Part shown: positions 20,999 to 29,876 of the stretch, in pieces
Numbering within the stretch: the stretch's first letter is position 1
How the letters are laid out: every line of letters begins with the position of its first letter
Source of the DNA: Sulfurovum zhangzhouensis
Lineage (GTDB): Bacteria; Campylobacterota; Campylobacteria; Campylobacterales; Sulfurovaceae
Length of the DNA stretch: 64,000 bases
Direction: 5' to 3'
NCBI RefSeq assembly: GCF_030347965.1
Contig: NZ_JAQIBD010000001.1
Location: 744,001 to 808,000, forward strand
Notes under the pieces: model-generated
Told to the model about the DNA's origin: nothing
Database searches by the model: none
Seen by the model: only the letters and a program-made list of their open reading frames with translations
Program-made: the position numbers and the translations under genes

Positions 20999-21036
20999 CA
21001 AAATCTCACTTATCAATGATTTATAAAATTAAGGGG

Positions 21037-21042
21037 ATTATA
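21037..21042 (-). promoter_or_regulatory. Probable -10 box of the leuS operon
   Basis: TATAAT on the minus strand, in the context GGATATAATCCCC, 39 nt before the leuS ATG. The same GGATATAATCC context recurs before rplY. Confidence 0.55.
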
Positions 21043-21106
21043 TCCAATCTGTGGTTAGGAGGAGTTTTAGCGGTATTGCTCCTCTTCAGAGATATTGCAA
21101 CTACAC

Positions 21107-21976
21107 TCAGCGAAAGGTATCACACTCTCTTAAATTACCCGTACGTAATCCTCTTCTAAACCATTCTATACGTTGTTCAGAACTGCCATGTGTAAAGGCA
21201 TCAGGCCTGACGGTTCTACCCGCTTTTTTTTGCAATGTATCATCACCGATAGCACTTGCAGCGTTCAATGCCTCTTCCACATCACCCTCTTCGATAATAC
21301 CGAAATCCTTGTGCGCATAATGTGCCCATGCGCCTGCATAACAATCAGCCTGTAACTCTACTTTGACTTGAAGTGCATTCGTTCTTTTGCTATCTCCTCC
21401 CCACTGCTGTTTGGCTTTTTGTACTTTCGCCAATGTACCCTGAAGGTTTTGGATATGGTGCCCTATCTCATGAGCCAGTACGTAAGCCTGGGCAAAATCC
21501 CCCGGAGCATTATGATTGTTTGCAAGCTCCTCAAAAAATCCAAGGTCCAGATAGACCTTTTGGTCAGCCGGGCAGTAGAATGGACCTACTTGAGCCGAAG
21601 CGAAGCCGCACCCGCTTTGTGTAGCACCACGGTAAAGTACTACTTTTGGTTCTCGATATCCCTTTAATTGCTTGTTCCATACATCTTCAGTATTGGCTAA
21701 TACCGTTGAGATAAATGCAGCATTCTCGTCATCTTTTTTCTGATCAACCGGCTTGGAAGCCACTCCTCCTACTCCCAGCATGGAAAGCGGGTTAAATCCG
21801 CTGAGATAGGCAACCACACCCAATACGATTATTGCCCATCCGAACTTTGTTCGAAGCAATGGTCCCAAAAGTCTAAACAGGAACAGTATCGTCCCTGCTG
21901 AAATGCCTCCTCCACCTGTACTTGAACGCCTGTCATCAACATTGGAACTGCGTCTTTGGTCTCGCCATTTCATCAA
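21107..21976 (-). CDS. ypfJ: YpfJ-family putative neutral zinc metallopeptidase
   Basis: This 289-residue protein matches the YpfJ/PF04228 family. It has the conserved N-terminus 'WRDQRRSSNVDDRR', a Gly-rich linker, one membrane helix near residues 45-65, and the zinc-binding HExxH motif in 'AHEIGHHIQN' with a downstream 'ELQADCYAGAWAHY' helix that supplies the third ligand. The domain probably faces the periplasm. Substrate unknown in this family. It is divergent from dnaX, with 90 nt between the two start codons. Confidence 0.88.
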   Translation of the reverse strand: MMKWRDQRRSSNVDDRRSSTGGGGISAGTILFLFRLLGPLLRTKFGWAIIVLGVVAYLSGFNPLSMLGVGGVASKPVDQKKDDENAAFISTVLANTEDVWNKQLKGYREPKVVLYRGATQSGCGFASAQVGPFYCPADQKVYLDLGFFEELANNHNAPGDFAQAYVLAHEIGHHIQNLQGTLAKVQKAKQQWGGDSKRTNALQVKVELQADCYAGAWAHYAHKDFGIIEEGDVEEALNAASAIGDDTLQKKAGRTVRPDAFTHGSSEQRIEWFRRGLRTGNLRECDTFR

Positions 21977-22066
21977 ACTACCCTTTACAATTTTCTAGAT
22001 AAATTATACCAATCAAAAGAAAGTTTCCACTACAATAATAACAACAAAAACTATTGGAGTCAAACT

Positions 22067-23947
22067 GTGTCTTTAGCCCTTGCAAGAAAATACCGGCCTG
22101 CTACTTTCAGTGATCTTATAGGTCAGGAAGCAGTGTCTCAGACCCTCTCACTTGCACTGGAAGGAGACAGGCTCTCCCACGCATATCTATTCTCTGGACT
22201 CCGTGGTAGCGGTAAGACCTCTACAGCACGTATCTTTGCTAAAGCGTTGCTCTGTGAAACAGGTACATCTTCCCATCCATGCGGTGTATGTACACACTGT
22301 GTCATGGCAAGTGAAAACCGTCATATGGATATCATCGAGATGGATGCTGCAAGTAACCGGGGTATTGATGACATTAAAGATCTTATAGAACATACCAAGT
22401 ATAAACCAAGCTCTGCACGTTTCAAGATTTTTATCATAGATGAAGTGCATATGCTTACCAATCAAGCTTTCAATGCCCTGCTTAAAACACTCGAAGAGCC
22501 TCCGGCCTTTGTCAAGTTTATCCTAGCAACTACAGACCCGCTAAAGCTGCCGGCTACCATACTCTCCAGAACACAGCATTTCAGGTTTAAAAAAATTCCT
22601 CAGAATCTTGTACAGGGGCATCTTGAACATATTTTGAACCTTGAAAATATCGGGTTTGAAAAAGAAGCCCTAGATATCATTGCCCGTACGGGGGCTGGAA
22701 GTTTGAGAGACTCTCTTACACTGCTTGATCAAGCAATCGTGTATTCCAAAAACTATGTAGATGTTTCTACCGTAACCAATATGCTTGGTATCATTGAACC
22801 AAGTTTGCTTGAACAATTGATCCAGAATATCATTCGTAAAGATCAGAGCAAAGTGCTAGAGTTCCTTAAAATCGCATCCAACTATGAAGCTGAGATGATC
22901 CTAGATGAATTGACACTTTATCTGAAAGCACAACTGCTTTCCAAAAGTACTGCATTAACTCCTATGATCATTGAGCGTTTCTTCAGAGTCATCGCAGAAT
23001 CCAAAGGACTGCTTGCACTTGGGAGTGATGGTGAATTTATCCTGACATTAACACTGTTCAAAATGATGGAAGCCCTGCATATCAAAGAGATCGATACCAT
23101 GATACACGCCCTTGAAAAAGAGTTACAGGGTATACAGATCACTATGCCGTCAATCGAGCCAATACAACCAACACATTCTGAGGTGATCACAATCACCGAA
23201 GCTGATCTTACTCCTTTACGCCCTAGTGTAAAACAAGAGAGCCCTGTAGAACCTAATGTGGTTAAAGAAATCCTAGAGCCTAGCCCTGAAACTACGGAAG
23301 AGATCAATGAACAAAATATTGAACAGATCCTGGAAGAATCGTCAGTAATAGAAGAACCGTTTATTGATGAACAAGAAACGGAGATAAAGCCTGATGAACC
23401 TCTCCAGGAGAAGGTAACGGCGCCAGACCTGAACAAGAAACGCTTTGAGGCACTCGTACAAAAAATATTTGACAGAGATTTTGAATTGGGTATGTGTTTT
23501 GAGACGAATATCGAATTTGAAAGTTTTGAAAACGGTACACTAACCTGGAGCTCTACGGCACAGGGTGAAGAGAAAAAACAGCTGATCACCCATTGGGGTG
23601 TGATCAACATGTTTGTCAAAGAGCTCTTTGGATTTGATACCAAGATCCTCAATATTTCAAAAGAACAATCCCCCCAGGCACAAGAAGAAACAAAAAAAAA
23701 ATCTGATGAGATAATGATATCTTCATCTGAGAATAGCACTGCTCCAACAGATGAAGAGAAAGAGTGTAATGCTTCTGCATCTATGCTTGAAGATGTTGAG
23801 ATGAAAAGCTCTTGTATTGCACCTGAAGCAGGTGAAACCGAAGCGGCAAAAGAAAAAGATCCTTCTACCTTGTTAGAAGAACCGATGATAAAGGCTGCGA
23901 TTGAACTGTTTGATCCTAAAAAAGTAAGAATTAAACGAAAAAGCTAG
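22067..23947 (+). CDS. dnaX: DNA polymerase III gamma/tau subunit
   Basis: DnaX is the clamp-loader ATPase. The protein of about 626 residues has the N-terminal 'KYRPATFSDLIGQ' signature, Walker A 'GLRGSGKTS' near residue 45, a Cys4 zinc module (about 64-79), 'IIDEVHML' Walker B, and an SRC-like sensor region reading 'LSRTQHF'. The C-terminal third is acidic and poorly conserved. I choose the GTG at 22067, with TTGGAG 7 nt upstream; a longer frame would run into the divergent metallopeptidase gene. A run of ten A at 23692-23701 is a possible slippage site (see findings). It ends 1 nt from convergent ymdB. Confidence 0.95.
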   Translation: MSLALARKYRPATFSDLIGQEAVSQTLSLALEGDRLSHAYLFSGLRGSGKTSTARIFAKALLCETGTSSHPCGVCTHCVMASENRHMDIIEMDAASNRGIDDIKDLIEHTKYKPSSARFKIFIIDEVHMLTNQAFNALLKTLEEPPAFVKFILATTDPLKLPATILSRTQHFRFKKIPQNLVQGHLEHILNLENIGFEKEALDIIARTGAGSLRDSLTLLDQAIVYSKNYVDVSTVTNMLGIIEPSLLEQLIQNIIRKDQSKVLEFLKIASNYEAEMILDELTLYLKAQLLSKSTALTPMIIERFFRVIAESKGLLALGSDGEFILTLTLFKMMEALHIKEIDTMIHALEKELQGIQITMPSIEPIQPTHSEVITITEADLTPLRPSVKQESPVEPNVVKEILEPSPETTEEINEQNIEQILEESSVIEEPFIDEQETEIKPDEPLQEKVTAPDLNKKRFEALVQKIFDRDFELGMCFETNIEFESFENGTLTWSSTAQGEEKKQLITHWGVINMFVKELFGFDTKILNISKEQSPQAQEETKKKSDEIMISSSENSTAPTDEEKECNASASMLEDVEMKSSCIAPEAGETEAAKEKDPSTLLEEPMIKAAIELFDPKKVRIKRKS

Positions 23948-23948
23948 C

Positions 23949-24758
23949 TTACTCGATCCATGCCTGTGTGACGATCTTTGGATTGTCATCATAGATCTTG
24001 ATCTTTTCTGCACGAAGACATGCTCCATTATCATCAAGCTCGAAAACAATCATATGCATCACTGCTTTACATTCATCAGGTACATCAAAGTGACCGCCAA
24101 TTCCTGTGAGAAAACGTCTTAAAGGCACGTCTTCTCTCATTCCTATGACACCATCCCTGCATCCGGTTAGCCCTACATCCGTGATATAACAGCATCCCTT
24201 AACTATCTGAAGGTCATCTGTTGCTACATGCGTATGGGTACCAAGAATCGCTGAAACATCTTCTTTGAGCATATGTAAAAGTGCCTGTTTCTCACTGCTT
24301 GCCTCTGCGTGCATATCAATAATGATATGCCTAAAACCTCTGGATCGTAATAATGCCACTTGTTCAACAATCATTGTAAAAGGATTATCCACCATAGGCA
24401 TTGTATAATGTCCCATAAGGTTAAGTATCGCTACATTTTTTCCAAGAATCGTTGTTTCAAATATCCCTTTTCCCGGAGCACTTTGCGGATAGTTCATCGG
24501 TCTAATAAGCGGGTGGCTGTCAAAGAGCTCAAAGATCTCTTTTTTATCAAAACTGTGATTTCCACCTGTCATCATATCAATGCCGTATCCCAACAGTTCG
24601 TTACAGTTTTTTTCTGTCAATCCAAAACCGTGAGAAGCATTTTCATAGTTAGCTATCGTATAATCGATAAAGTGTTCTTCTTGTAATCTTTTGAGATGTC
24701 GTTTAAGCATAAGACGCCCGGGTTTACCGACAATATCACCGATAAAACCTATACGCAT
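23949..24758 (-). CDS. ymdB: YmdB-family metallophosphoesterase
   Basis: This 269-residue protein matches the YmdB/TIGR00282 calcineurin-like phosphoesterases. Metal-binding motifs are visible in order: 'GDIVGKPGR' at the N-terminus, 'NYENASHGFG', 'GGNHSFDKKE', and the histidines of 'GTHTHVATDD'. Some relatives hydrolyse 2',3'-cyclic nucleotides such as cAMP, others act on RNA metabolism; the substrate here is unknown. It follows fabH by 4 nt and is convergent with dnaX. Confidence 0.85.
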   Translation of the reverse strand: MRIGFIGDIVGKPGRLMLKRHLKRLQEEHFIDYTIANYENASHGFGLTEKNCNELLGYGIDMMTGGNHSFDKKEIFELFDSHPLIRPMNYPQSAPGKGIFETTILGKNVAILNLMGHYTMPMVDNPFTMIVEQVALLRSRGFRHIIIDMHAEASSEKQALLHMLKEDVSAILGTHTHVATDDLQIVKGCCYITDVGLTGCRDGVIGMREDVPLRRFLTGIGGHFDVPDECKAVMHMIVFELDDNGACLRAEKIKIYDDNPKIVTQAWIE

Positions 24759-24762
24759 ATAC

Positions 24763-25773
24763 CTATTTACCCATAAATGGAAGTAAAGCAGAAGCCCAAG
24801 TCAAACCACCGCCAAAAGTATCAAGCAACATTAACTCACCGGTTTTAAGCTTACCGGATTCATACAGATCATTGATCGCCATAGGGATAGAAGCCGCTGA
24901 AGTGTTACCGTATTTATGTACAGTCAATGCTACCTGATCATCTCTCATTTTGAGTGCATCACCTACTGCCTTAATGATACGGTAATTTGCCTGATGCGGG
25001 ATAAAGTGAGGGATATCTTCTGACTTGATGTTGTTGTGTTCAAGGATATCTTTTACATCTTTAGTCAAAGTCTTGACAGCCAATTTAAAAGTCTCATTTC
25101 CTTTCATCTGTACAAAATGCAGTTTTTCATCGATCATAGCAACACTTGCAGGATGTACTGCTCCTGGAGCAGGAGTTACCAAAAAGTCTGAGAAAGAACC
25201 GTCAGCACTTGCATGTACATCGATAAACCCTTCCTCTTTGTTCTCTGTAGCAGAGATCACTGCTGCACCTGCACCGTCACCAAATAATATACAGGTCGTT
25301 CTATCTGTATAATCAACAATAGAAGAGAACTTTTCAGCTCCAATAACAAGTACGTTTTTCTTCATTCCAGATTCAATAAATGCTTTGGCAATCGAAAGGA
25401 CATAAACAAATCCGCTACATGCAGCCGAGATATCAAATGCCTGTACATTATGAATACCAAGTTTATCAGATATGATACAAGCCGTTGAAGGCATATTGAA
25501 ATGATCCGGTGTTACCGTTGCACAGATCACAAGATCAATCTTTTCTTTAGCAATACCTGCACGTTCTATCGCCATTTCGGCTGCTTTTGCCCCCATATCA
25601 CTTGTATATTCGTCATCTGCAGCAATACGACGTTCTTTGATCCCTGTACGCTTCACAATCCACTCATCAGATGTATCAACAATCTTTTCAAGGTCTGCAT
25701 TGGATAAAATCTTTTCCGGGACATACGCACCGATAGATCTAAAAGAAGCATAAACTGGCTTAGTTGGAGACAT
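24763..25773 (-). CDS. fabH: 3-oxoacyl-ACP synthase III (KAS III)
   Basis: FabH starts fatty acid synthesis by condensing acetyl-CoA with malonyl-ACP. The 336-residue protein has the active-site Cys in 'ISAACSGF', the His of 'FIPHQAN', and the Asn of 'KYGNTSAAS', completing the Cys-His-Asn triad. The ATG at 25773 is preceded by AAGGA at normal spacing. An in-frame TTG 15 nt upstream lacks support. It lies behind plsX, separated by a strong terminator-like hairpin. Confidence 0.97.
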   Translation of the reverse strand: MSPTKPVYASFRSIGAYVPEKILSNADLEKIVDTSDEWIVKRTGIKERRIAADDEYTSDMGAKAAEMAIERAGIAKEKIDLVICATVTPDHFNMPSTACIISDKLGIHNVQAFDISAACSGFVYVLSIAKAFIESGMKKNVLVIGAEKFSSIVDYTDRTTCILFGDGAGAAVISATENKEEGFIDVHASADGSFSDFLVTPAPGAVHPASVAMIDEKLHFVQMKGNETFKLAVKTLTKDVKDILEHNNIKSEDIPHFIPHQANYRIIKAVGDALKMRDDQVALTVHKYGNTSAASIPMAINDLYESGKLKTGELMLLDTFGGGLTWASALLPFMGK

Positions 25774-25848
25774 ATTTTTCCTTAACAAAATAGTGAAGAA
25801 TATTCTACCATAGTTTTGGATGATAATTTCTAAAAAGGAGGGATAATC

Positions 25849-25876
25849 AAAGAAACAAGAGTACTCTTGTTTCTTA
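25849..25876 (-). terminator. Palindrome between plsX and fabH
   Basis: AAGAAACAAGAG and CTCTTGTTTCTT form a perfect 12-bp inverted repeat with a minimal loop, 14 nt after the plsX stop. It is a candidate intrinsic terminator or attenuator for the rpmF-plsX transcript. The outer stem is T-rich on the minus strand. Confidence 0.6.
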
Positions 25877-25889
25877 AGGTGATACGTTT

Positions 25890-26879
25890 TTAGTTACCTT
25901 CTGACAATCGTTTTTCTATTGTTGTGTTGACATCTGATTCAACATAACGTATTGCCTGGAAGATTGCATTTTTTATTGCTTTTGGACTGGAAGCACCATG
26001 AGAGATGATTGCACATCCTTTAAGACCTAAAAGCGGTGCTCCACCATACTCATCTTTATCGATCTGCTTTTTCATGTTGACAAATACTTTTTTCTTCATC
26101 ATGAATGCGCCGATCTTTGCAGGAAGTGACTTTCGAATATATTGCTTCATCAGATCAAAAACCGTTGCAACAACACCTTCACTTGTCTTAAGCAGGATAT
26201 TGCCTGTAAACCCGTCACACACAATCACATTTACTTTCCCGTTAAAGATATCTTTTCCTTCAACGTTCCCGATAAAGCCCTTAAGATTCTTCAAAAGAGG
26301 GAAAGTAGCCTTGGTCAGTTCATTTCCTTTGCTGTCCTCAGAACCATTCGAAAGCAATCCTACTGTTGGTGAGCTGATACCCAAAATCTTCTCAGCATAT
26401 GCTTCACCCATTGCACCGAATTCATAAAGGTTTTGTGGCTTACAGTCCGTGACTGAACCAACATCAAGTACCAACGTTTTGTGTTTACCGATACTTGGCA
26501 TAAGTGTCGCAAGACCTGGCTTAGAAATCCCTGGAAGACGACCGATTCTCAGTGTTGCAGCAGTCATTGTTGCACCACTGTGCCCTGCTGACATTACAGC
26601 ATCTGCTTGTCCTTCACGTACAAGTTCTACTGCTTTGTAAATAGAAGAATCTTTACGTTTAAGTGCATCCGTTGCAGCATCTGACATATCTATCACATCA
26701 CTGGCTTCAACAATTTCAACTTTATCTACATAATAAGGAGGAAGGAATGAGAGGATCTCTTCTTTATCACCTACAAGTATAGGGATAAACTTTCTTTCTT
26801 CTAGTGCTTGAACCACACCTTCAATTACAGGTTCGGGACCAAAGTCCCCACCCATTGCATCAATTGCAATTCTAATCAT
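25890..26879 (-). CDS. plsX: Phosphate acyltransferase PlsX
   Basis: PlsX converts acyl-ACP to acyl-phosphate, the donor for glycerol-3-phosphate acylation. The 329-residue length is typical. The N-terminal '[14 protein letters not shown]' motif and '[11 protein letters not shown]' are family signatures. It follows rpmF by 5 nt, the standard rpmF-plsX arrangement that links ribosome and membrane synthesis. Confidence 0.96.
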   Translation of the reverse strand: MIRIAIDAMGGDFGPEPVIEGVVQALEERKFIPILVGDKEEILSFLPPYYVDKVEIVEASDVIDMSDAATDALKRKDSSIYKAVELVREGQADAVMSAGHSGATMTAATLRIGRLPGISKPGLATLMPSIGKHKTLVLDVGSVTDCKPQNLYEFGAMGEAYAEKILGISSPTVGLLSNGSEDSKGNELTKATFPLLKNLKGFIGNVEGKDIFNGKVNVIVCDGFTGNILLKTSEGVVATVFDLMKQYIRKSLPAKIGAFMMKKKVFVNMKKQIDKDEYGGAPLLGLKGCAIISHGASSPKAIKNAIFQAIRYVESDVNTTIEKRLSEGN

Positions 26880-26884
26880 TGCGA

Positions 26885-27046
26885 TTAAGCTTTAGTAGCT
26901 TTGTACTCACCTGTAGTCATATTCATGTGGTGAGGCATTCTCCAAGTTCCATCTGCATCTTTTACAGGCATTGGAAGTGTCAATTTATAGTGTGTTCTTC
27001 TTTTTGCTGTTCTAGTTTTACTTACTCTTCTCTTAGGTACTGCCAT
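26885..27046 (-). CDS. rpmF: 50S ribosomal protein L32
   Basis: The 53-residue frame begins '[17 protein letters not shown]', the L32 signature, and ends 'GEYKATKA'. It contains no zinc-ribbon cysteines, so it is the Cys-lacking form of L32. The ribosome binding site AAGGAT lies 7 nt before the ATG. It sits between yceD and plsX as in many bacteria. Confidence 0.95.
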   Translation of the reverse strand: MAVPKRRVSKTRTAKRRTHYKLTLPMPVKDADGTWRMPHHMNMTTGEYKATKA

Positions 27047-27056
27047 TTTCTATCCT

Positions 27057-27431
27057 TTAAAATTCAATTTCGAAATTCTCATCACCATTGTCACAATTTT
27101 CACAATAATGATAAGCACCTTTGAGAGCATTTATCTCACTCTCCAAGATATAGGTTAAATCGATGTCTCCATCCAAAAACTCAATTATATCCAAATCATC
27201 TTTATCTTCAATCATCATATCACTGATGGTAAGATTCAACTTACCTTCAATGGGATAATCATAGCTTTGCCCGCATCTGTCGCAGTCAAGTTCTACTTTC
27301 CCGCCCATAACGGCATCAAGTGCTACACGATGATATCCACTTTTCTGAAGCGTACCACTGAGTGTGGCATCTCCCAGGCTCACTTCAAAATCTTTTGGAG
27401 TCGTGCCTATTTTATCAAAACGAATAATCAT
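27057..27431 (-). CDS. YceD (DUF177) family protein
   Basis: This 124-residue protein has the family's central 'ELDCDRCGQSYDYPI' zinc-type CxxC, an acidic middle ('DIIEFLDGDIDLT') and a second CxxC ('YCENCDN') near the end. The YceD family lies next to rpmF in most bacteria and is implicated in 23S rRNA maturation. The yceD-rpmF-plsX order supports the call. Confidence 0.85.
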   Translation of the reverse strand: MIIRFDKIGTTPKDFEVSLGDATLSGTLQKSGYHRVALDAVMGGKVELDCDRCGQSYDYPIEGKLNLTISDMMIEDKDDLDIIEFLDGDIDLTYILESEINALKGAYHYCENCDNGDENFEIEF

Positions 27432-27469
27432 TTAAACTCCTTAAAAGCTTAGCTTTGGGAATTTATTCC

Positions 27470-27883
27470 TTAGTGGATCTCTCTTTGTGCAAAGAAGAAA
27501 TTGATCTCGATTTCTGCATTTTCCAATGAGTCACTTCCATGTACAGCGTTTGCATCAATGCTATCAGCAAAATCGGCTCTGATTGTACCTGGTGCTGCTT
27601 CTTTTGGGTTTGTTGCACCCATAAGCTCTCTGTTCATAGCCATTGCATTTTCACCCTCAAGTACAGATACTACAACTGGACCAGAGATCATGAACTCAAC
27701 AAGTTCTCCAAAGAATGGTCTATCCTTGTGAACTGCATAAAATGCTTCTGCATCTACACGTGAAAGTCTAGTTTTTTTTGTTGCTGCGATTCTAAGACCT
27801 GCATCTTCAAATCTGCTTAGGATTTGACCTACAACGTTTTTTGCTACTGCATCTGGCTTGATAATTGATAGTGTTCTTTCCAT
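27470..27883 (-). CDS. ndk: Nucleoside diphosphate kinase
   Basis: Ndk equilibrates nucleoside di- and triphosphates through a phosphohistidine. The 137-residue protein has the full signature '[15 protein letters not shown]' at the start and the active-site His in 'NAVHGSDS'. Length and motifs are normal. A possible -10 TAAAAT lies at 27947-27952 on the minus strand. Confidence 0.98.
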   Translation of the reverse strand: MERTLSIIKPDAVAKNVVGQILSRFEDAGLRIAATKKTRLSRVDAEAFYAVHKDRPFFGELVEFMISGPVVVSVLEGENAMAMNRELMGATNPKEAAPGTIRADFADSIDANAVHGSDSLENAEIEINFFFAQREIH

Positions 27884-27999
27884 TCGGATATTCCTGCTTC
27901 ATAAATTTTACTTCGAATCTAAAATTAGATGAAAGTATCGGGCGGAATTTTACCAGAAAAAATGTTAAATTGAGATTAAATAAAGAAGGTATTAAAGTA

Positions 28000-28025
28000 T
28001 TACATAGGAGAAACCTCCTATGTAA
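28000..28025 (-). terminator. Hairpin after the ferredoxin gene
   Basis: TTACATAGGAG and CTCCTATGTAA form an 11-bp inverted repeat with a 4-nt loop, beginning 14 nt after the ferredoxin stop. It probably separates the ferredoxin and ndk transcripts. Confidence 0.6.
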
Positions 28026-28038
28026 AAAGAAGATAGAA

Positions 28039-28401
28039 TTAGTCTTCGATAACTGGTTTTCTAGCCGCTCTATCATCCATAGAGATAGCATCTACAAACG
28101 GCATTTCTGCATCAGCATCATCCATTACGTAGTTGTTACCATCAATATAGTTACCACCTGAGAAGTGATCTTTATGTTCAGATGTAAATGGCATATCCCA
28201 AGTGATACAACCCTCTGTTGGACATGCTTCTGCACATGCAGGAGTATCGTGATGACCTACACACTCAACACATTTGTCAGGATATACATAATAGTACTCC
28301 TCACCAGTTGGGTTATCATCTTCGTCAACGATAGCTTCTACCGGACATTCATCAATACATGCTGCACAGTTGATACAAGTATCATTAATCATTACTGCCA
28401 T
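28039..28401 (-). CDS. Ferredoxin with two [4Fe-4S] clusters
   Basis: This 120-residue electron carrier has a first cluster motif 'CINCAACIDECP' and a second, extended motif beginning 'CVECVGHHDTPACAEACP'. The insert between the second and third Cys of cluster two is typical of the Allochromatium-type 2[4Fe-4S] ferredoxins. The C-terminal extension is acidic. Position next to ndk and the fabH-plsX-rpmF block matches the fdxA locus of Campylobacter as I recall it. A possible extended -10 (TGCTATAGT) lies at 28431-28439. Confidence 0.92.
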   Translation of the reverse strand: MAVMINDTCINCAACIDECPVEAIVDEDDNPTGEEYYYVYPDKCVECVGHHDTPACAEACPTEGCITWDMPFTSEHKDHFSGGNYIDGNNYVMDDADAEMPFVDAISMDDRAARKPVIED

Positions 28402-28557
28402 AGTTTTCTCCTTAAAGTTGTTGTGAGTTAACTATAGCACAAAATTTTAAATAACTCTTTAATATTTTATTGATTTTCTCTGATTTTTATAAATACGTAC
28501 CGTATTTGAACAAATTTTTATTATAAGTGTTATTGATAATTGATAAGAGAAGGATTC

Positions 28558-28584
28558 CGCCAGTACTCAAAAGAGAAACTGGCG
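28558..28584 (-). terminator. GC-rich hairpin after metK
   Basis: CGCCAGT and ACTGGCG pair across a 13-nt loop, starting about 26 nt after the metK stop. There is no long T-run on the minus strand, so efficiency as a terminator is uncertain. Confidence 0.45.
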
Positions 28585-28610
28585 TTAAAAATTATAAATG
28601 ACGGATCTGT

Positions 28611-29768
28611 TTATAGCCCTAAAAAGCTTTTGATCTCATCTACTCTAGTAGTCTGTTCCCATGTAAAGTCACTATCTTCTCTACCGAAATGACCGTAAGC
28701 AGCAGTCTTTTTATAGATTGGTCTGAGCAAATCAAGTTCATCTATGATCCCCTTTGGTGTCAGATCAAAAAGTGCTTTCACACACTCTGTGATCTTCGCC
28801 TCTTCTACTACAGCTGTTCCATGCGTGTTGATATAGATCGATACAGGTGCAGCTACACCGATCGCATATGCGATCTGGATCGTTGCTTTTTCACATGCAC
28901 CTGCAGCCACAAGGTTCTTAGCTACATATCTTGCTGCATATGCCGCAGATCGGTCCACCTTGGTCGGATCTTTACCTGAAAATGCTCCACCGCCGTGTGG
29001 ACATGAACCACCGTAGGTATCAACAATAATCTTACGTCCTGTCAGTCCTGCATCACCTTGAGGACCTCCGATAACAAATCTTCCTGTCGGATTGATATGG
29101 TAAGTGATATCATCATGCATCATTTCAGCCGGTATTACCGGTTTGATCACCTCTTCAAGGACTGCTTTTTGCACTTGCTCAAGAGAAACAGTATCATGGT
29201 GCTGTGTCGAGATAACGATCGTATCGATCGAAACCGGTTTTTCATCCACATACTTAACAGAAACCTGTGCCTTACCGTCAGGACGTAAGAAAGGTACGGT
29301 ACCATTCTTTCTAACCTCTGCAAGTTTTGCAGTGAGTTTATGTGCCAATGAGATTGGCAGCGGCATAAGCTCCGGAGTCTCTTTACATGCATATCCAAAC
29401 ATCAATCCCTGATCACCTGCACCGATCTCTCCGCAAGTTTTATCCACACCTTGATTGATATCAGGACTCTGCTCTCCGATCCCGTTGAGCACTCCCGCAC
29501 TTCTGTAATCAAATCCATAGCTTGCATCAGTATAACCGATCTCTCTGACTACTTCTCTTGCAATCTCCTGCATTGGAGCATACGCTGTAGTCTTCAATTC
29601 ACCTGCAATAACACAAAAACCATTGCTCAGTAATGTCTCACATGCAACCCTTGCATTCTTATCATGGTCAATGATATAATCAAGTATTGCATCAGAGATC
29701 TGGTCAGCCATTTTATCAGGATGACCTTCAGTTACTGATTCGCTTGTAAAAATGTATTCGTTAGCCAT
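28611..29768 (-). CDS. metK: S-adenosylmethionine synthase
   Basis: MetK makes SAM from methionine and ATP. The 385-residue protein has the opening '[19 protein letters not shown]', the '[12 protein letters not shown]' hexapeptide region and the '[19 protein letters not shown]' P-loop-like signature. AAGGAATT precedes the ATG. No SAM riboswitch is visible in the 108-nt gap upstream. Confidence 0.98.
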   Translation of the reverse strand: MANEYIFTSESVTEGHPDKMADQISDAILDYIIDHDKNARVACETLLSNGFCVIAGELKTTAYAPMQEIAREVVREIGYTDASYGFDYRSAGVLNGIGEQSPDINQGVDKTCGEIGAGDQGLMFGYACKETPELMPLPISLAHKLTAKLAEVRKNGTVPFLRPDGKAQVSVKYVDEKPVSIDTIVISTQHHDTVSLEQVQKAVLEEVIKPVIPAEMMHDDITYHINPTGRFVIGGPQGDAGLTGRKIIVDTYGGSCPHGGGAFSGKDPTKVDRSAAYAARYVAKNLVAAGACEKATIQIAYAIGVAAPVSIYINTHGTAVVEEAKITECVKALFDLTPKGIIDELDLLRPIYKKTAAYGHFGREDSDFTWEQTTRVDEIKSFLGL

Positions 29769-29807
29769 TTTTTAATTCCTTAACTTTTTTGTCCACTGTC
29801 ACTGAAC

Positions 29808-29838
29808 TTAAAAAAATACTTTCCAAGTATTTTTTTAA
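29808..29838 (-). terminator. Perfect A/T palindrome between dxs and metK
   Basis: TTAAAAAAATACTT and AAGTATTTTTTTAA form a 14-bp perfect stem with a 3-nt loop. The A- and T-tracts give U-runs on either strand, so this could end transcription in both directions. A GC-containing hairpin sits next to it at 29843-29868. Confidence 0.55.
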
Positions 29839-29842
29839 ATTC

Positions 29843-29868
29843 AGGGCTACACTCCAGTAGAGTGCCCT
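29843..29868 (-). terminator. Hairpin just after dxs
   Basis: AGGGC...GCCCT flanks CACTC/GAGTG with a small bulge, 9 nt after the dxs stop. With the neighbouring A/T palindrome this makes a probable composite terminator of the lysA-pheA-hisC-dxs run. Confidence 0.55.
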
Positions 29869-29876
29869 ACAACTAT

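Noticed and set aside
21956-22066. Upstream extension of dnaX
   Set aside because: It overlaps the divergent metallopeptidase start and adds residues absent from DnaX proteins; the GTG at 22067 has a ribosome site and the conserved N-terminus.
22918-23739. A 273-codon frame antisense to dnaX
   Set aside because: It lies entirely opposite the acidic, repetitive part of dnaX; its Ser/Ile/Cys-rich product has no recognisable domain.
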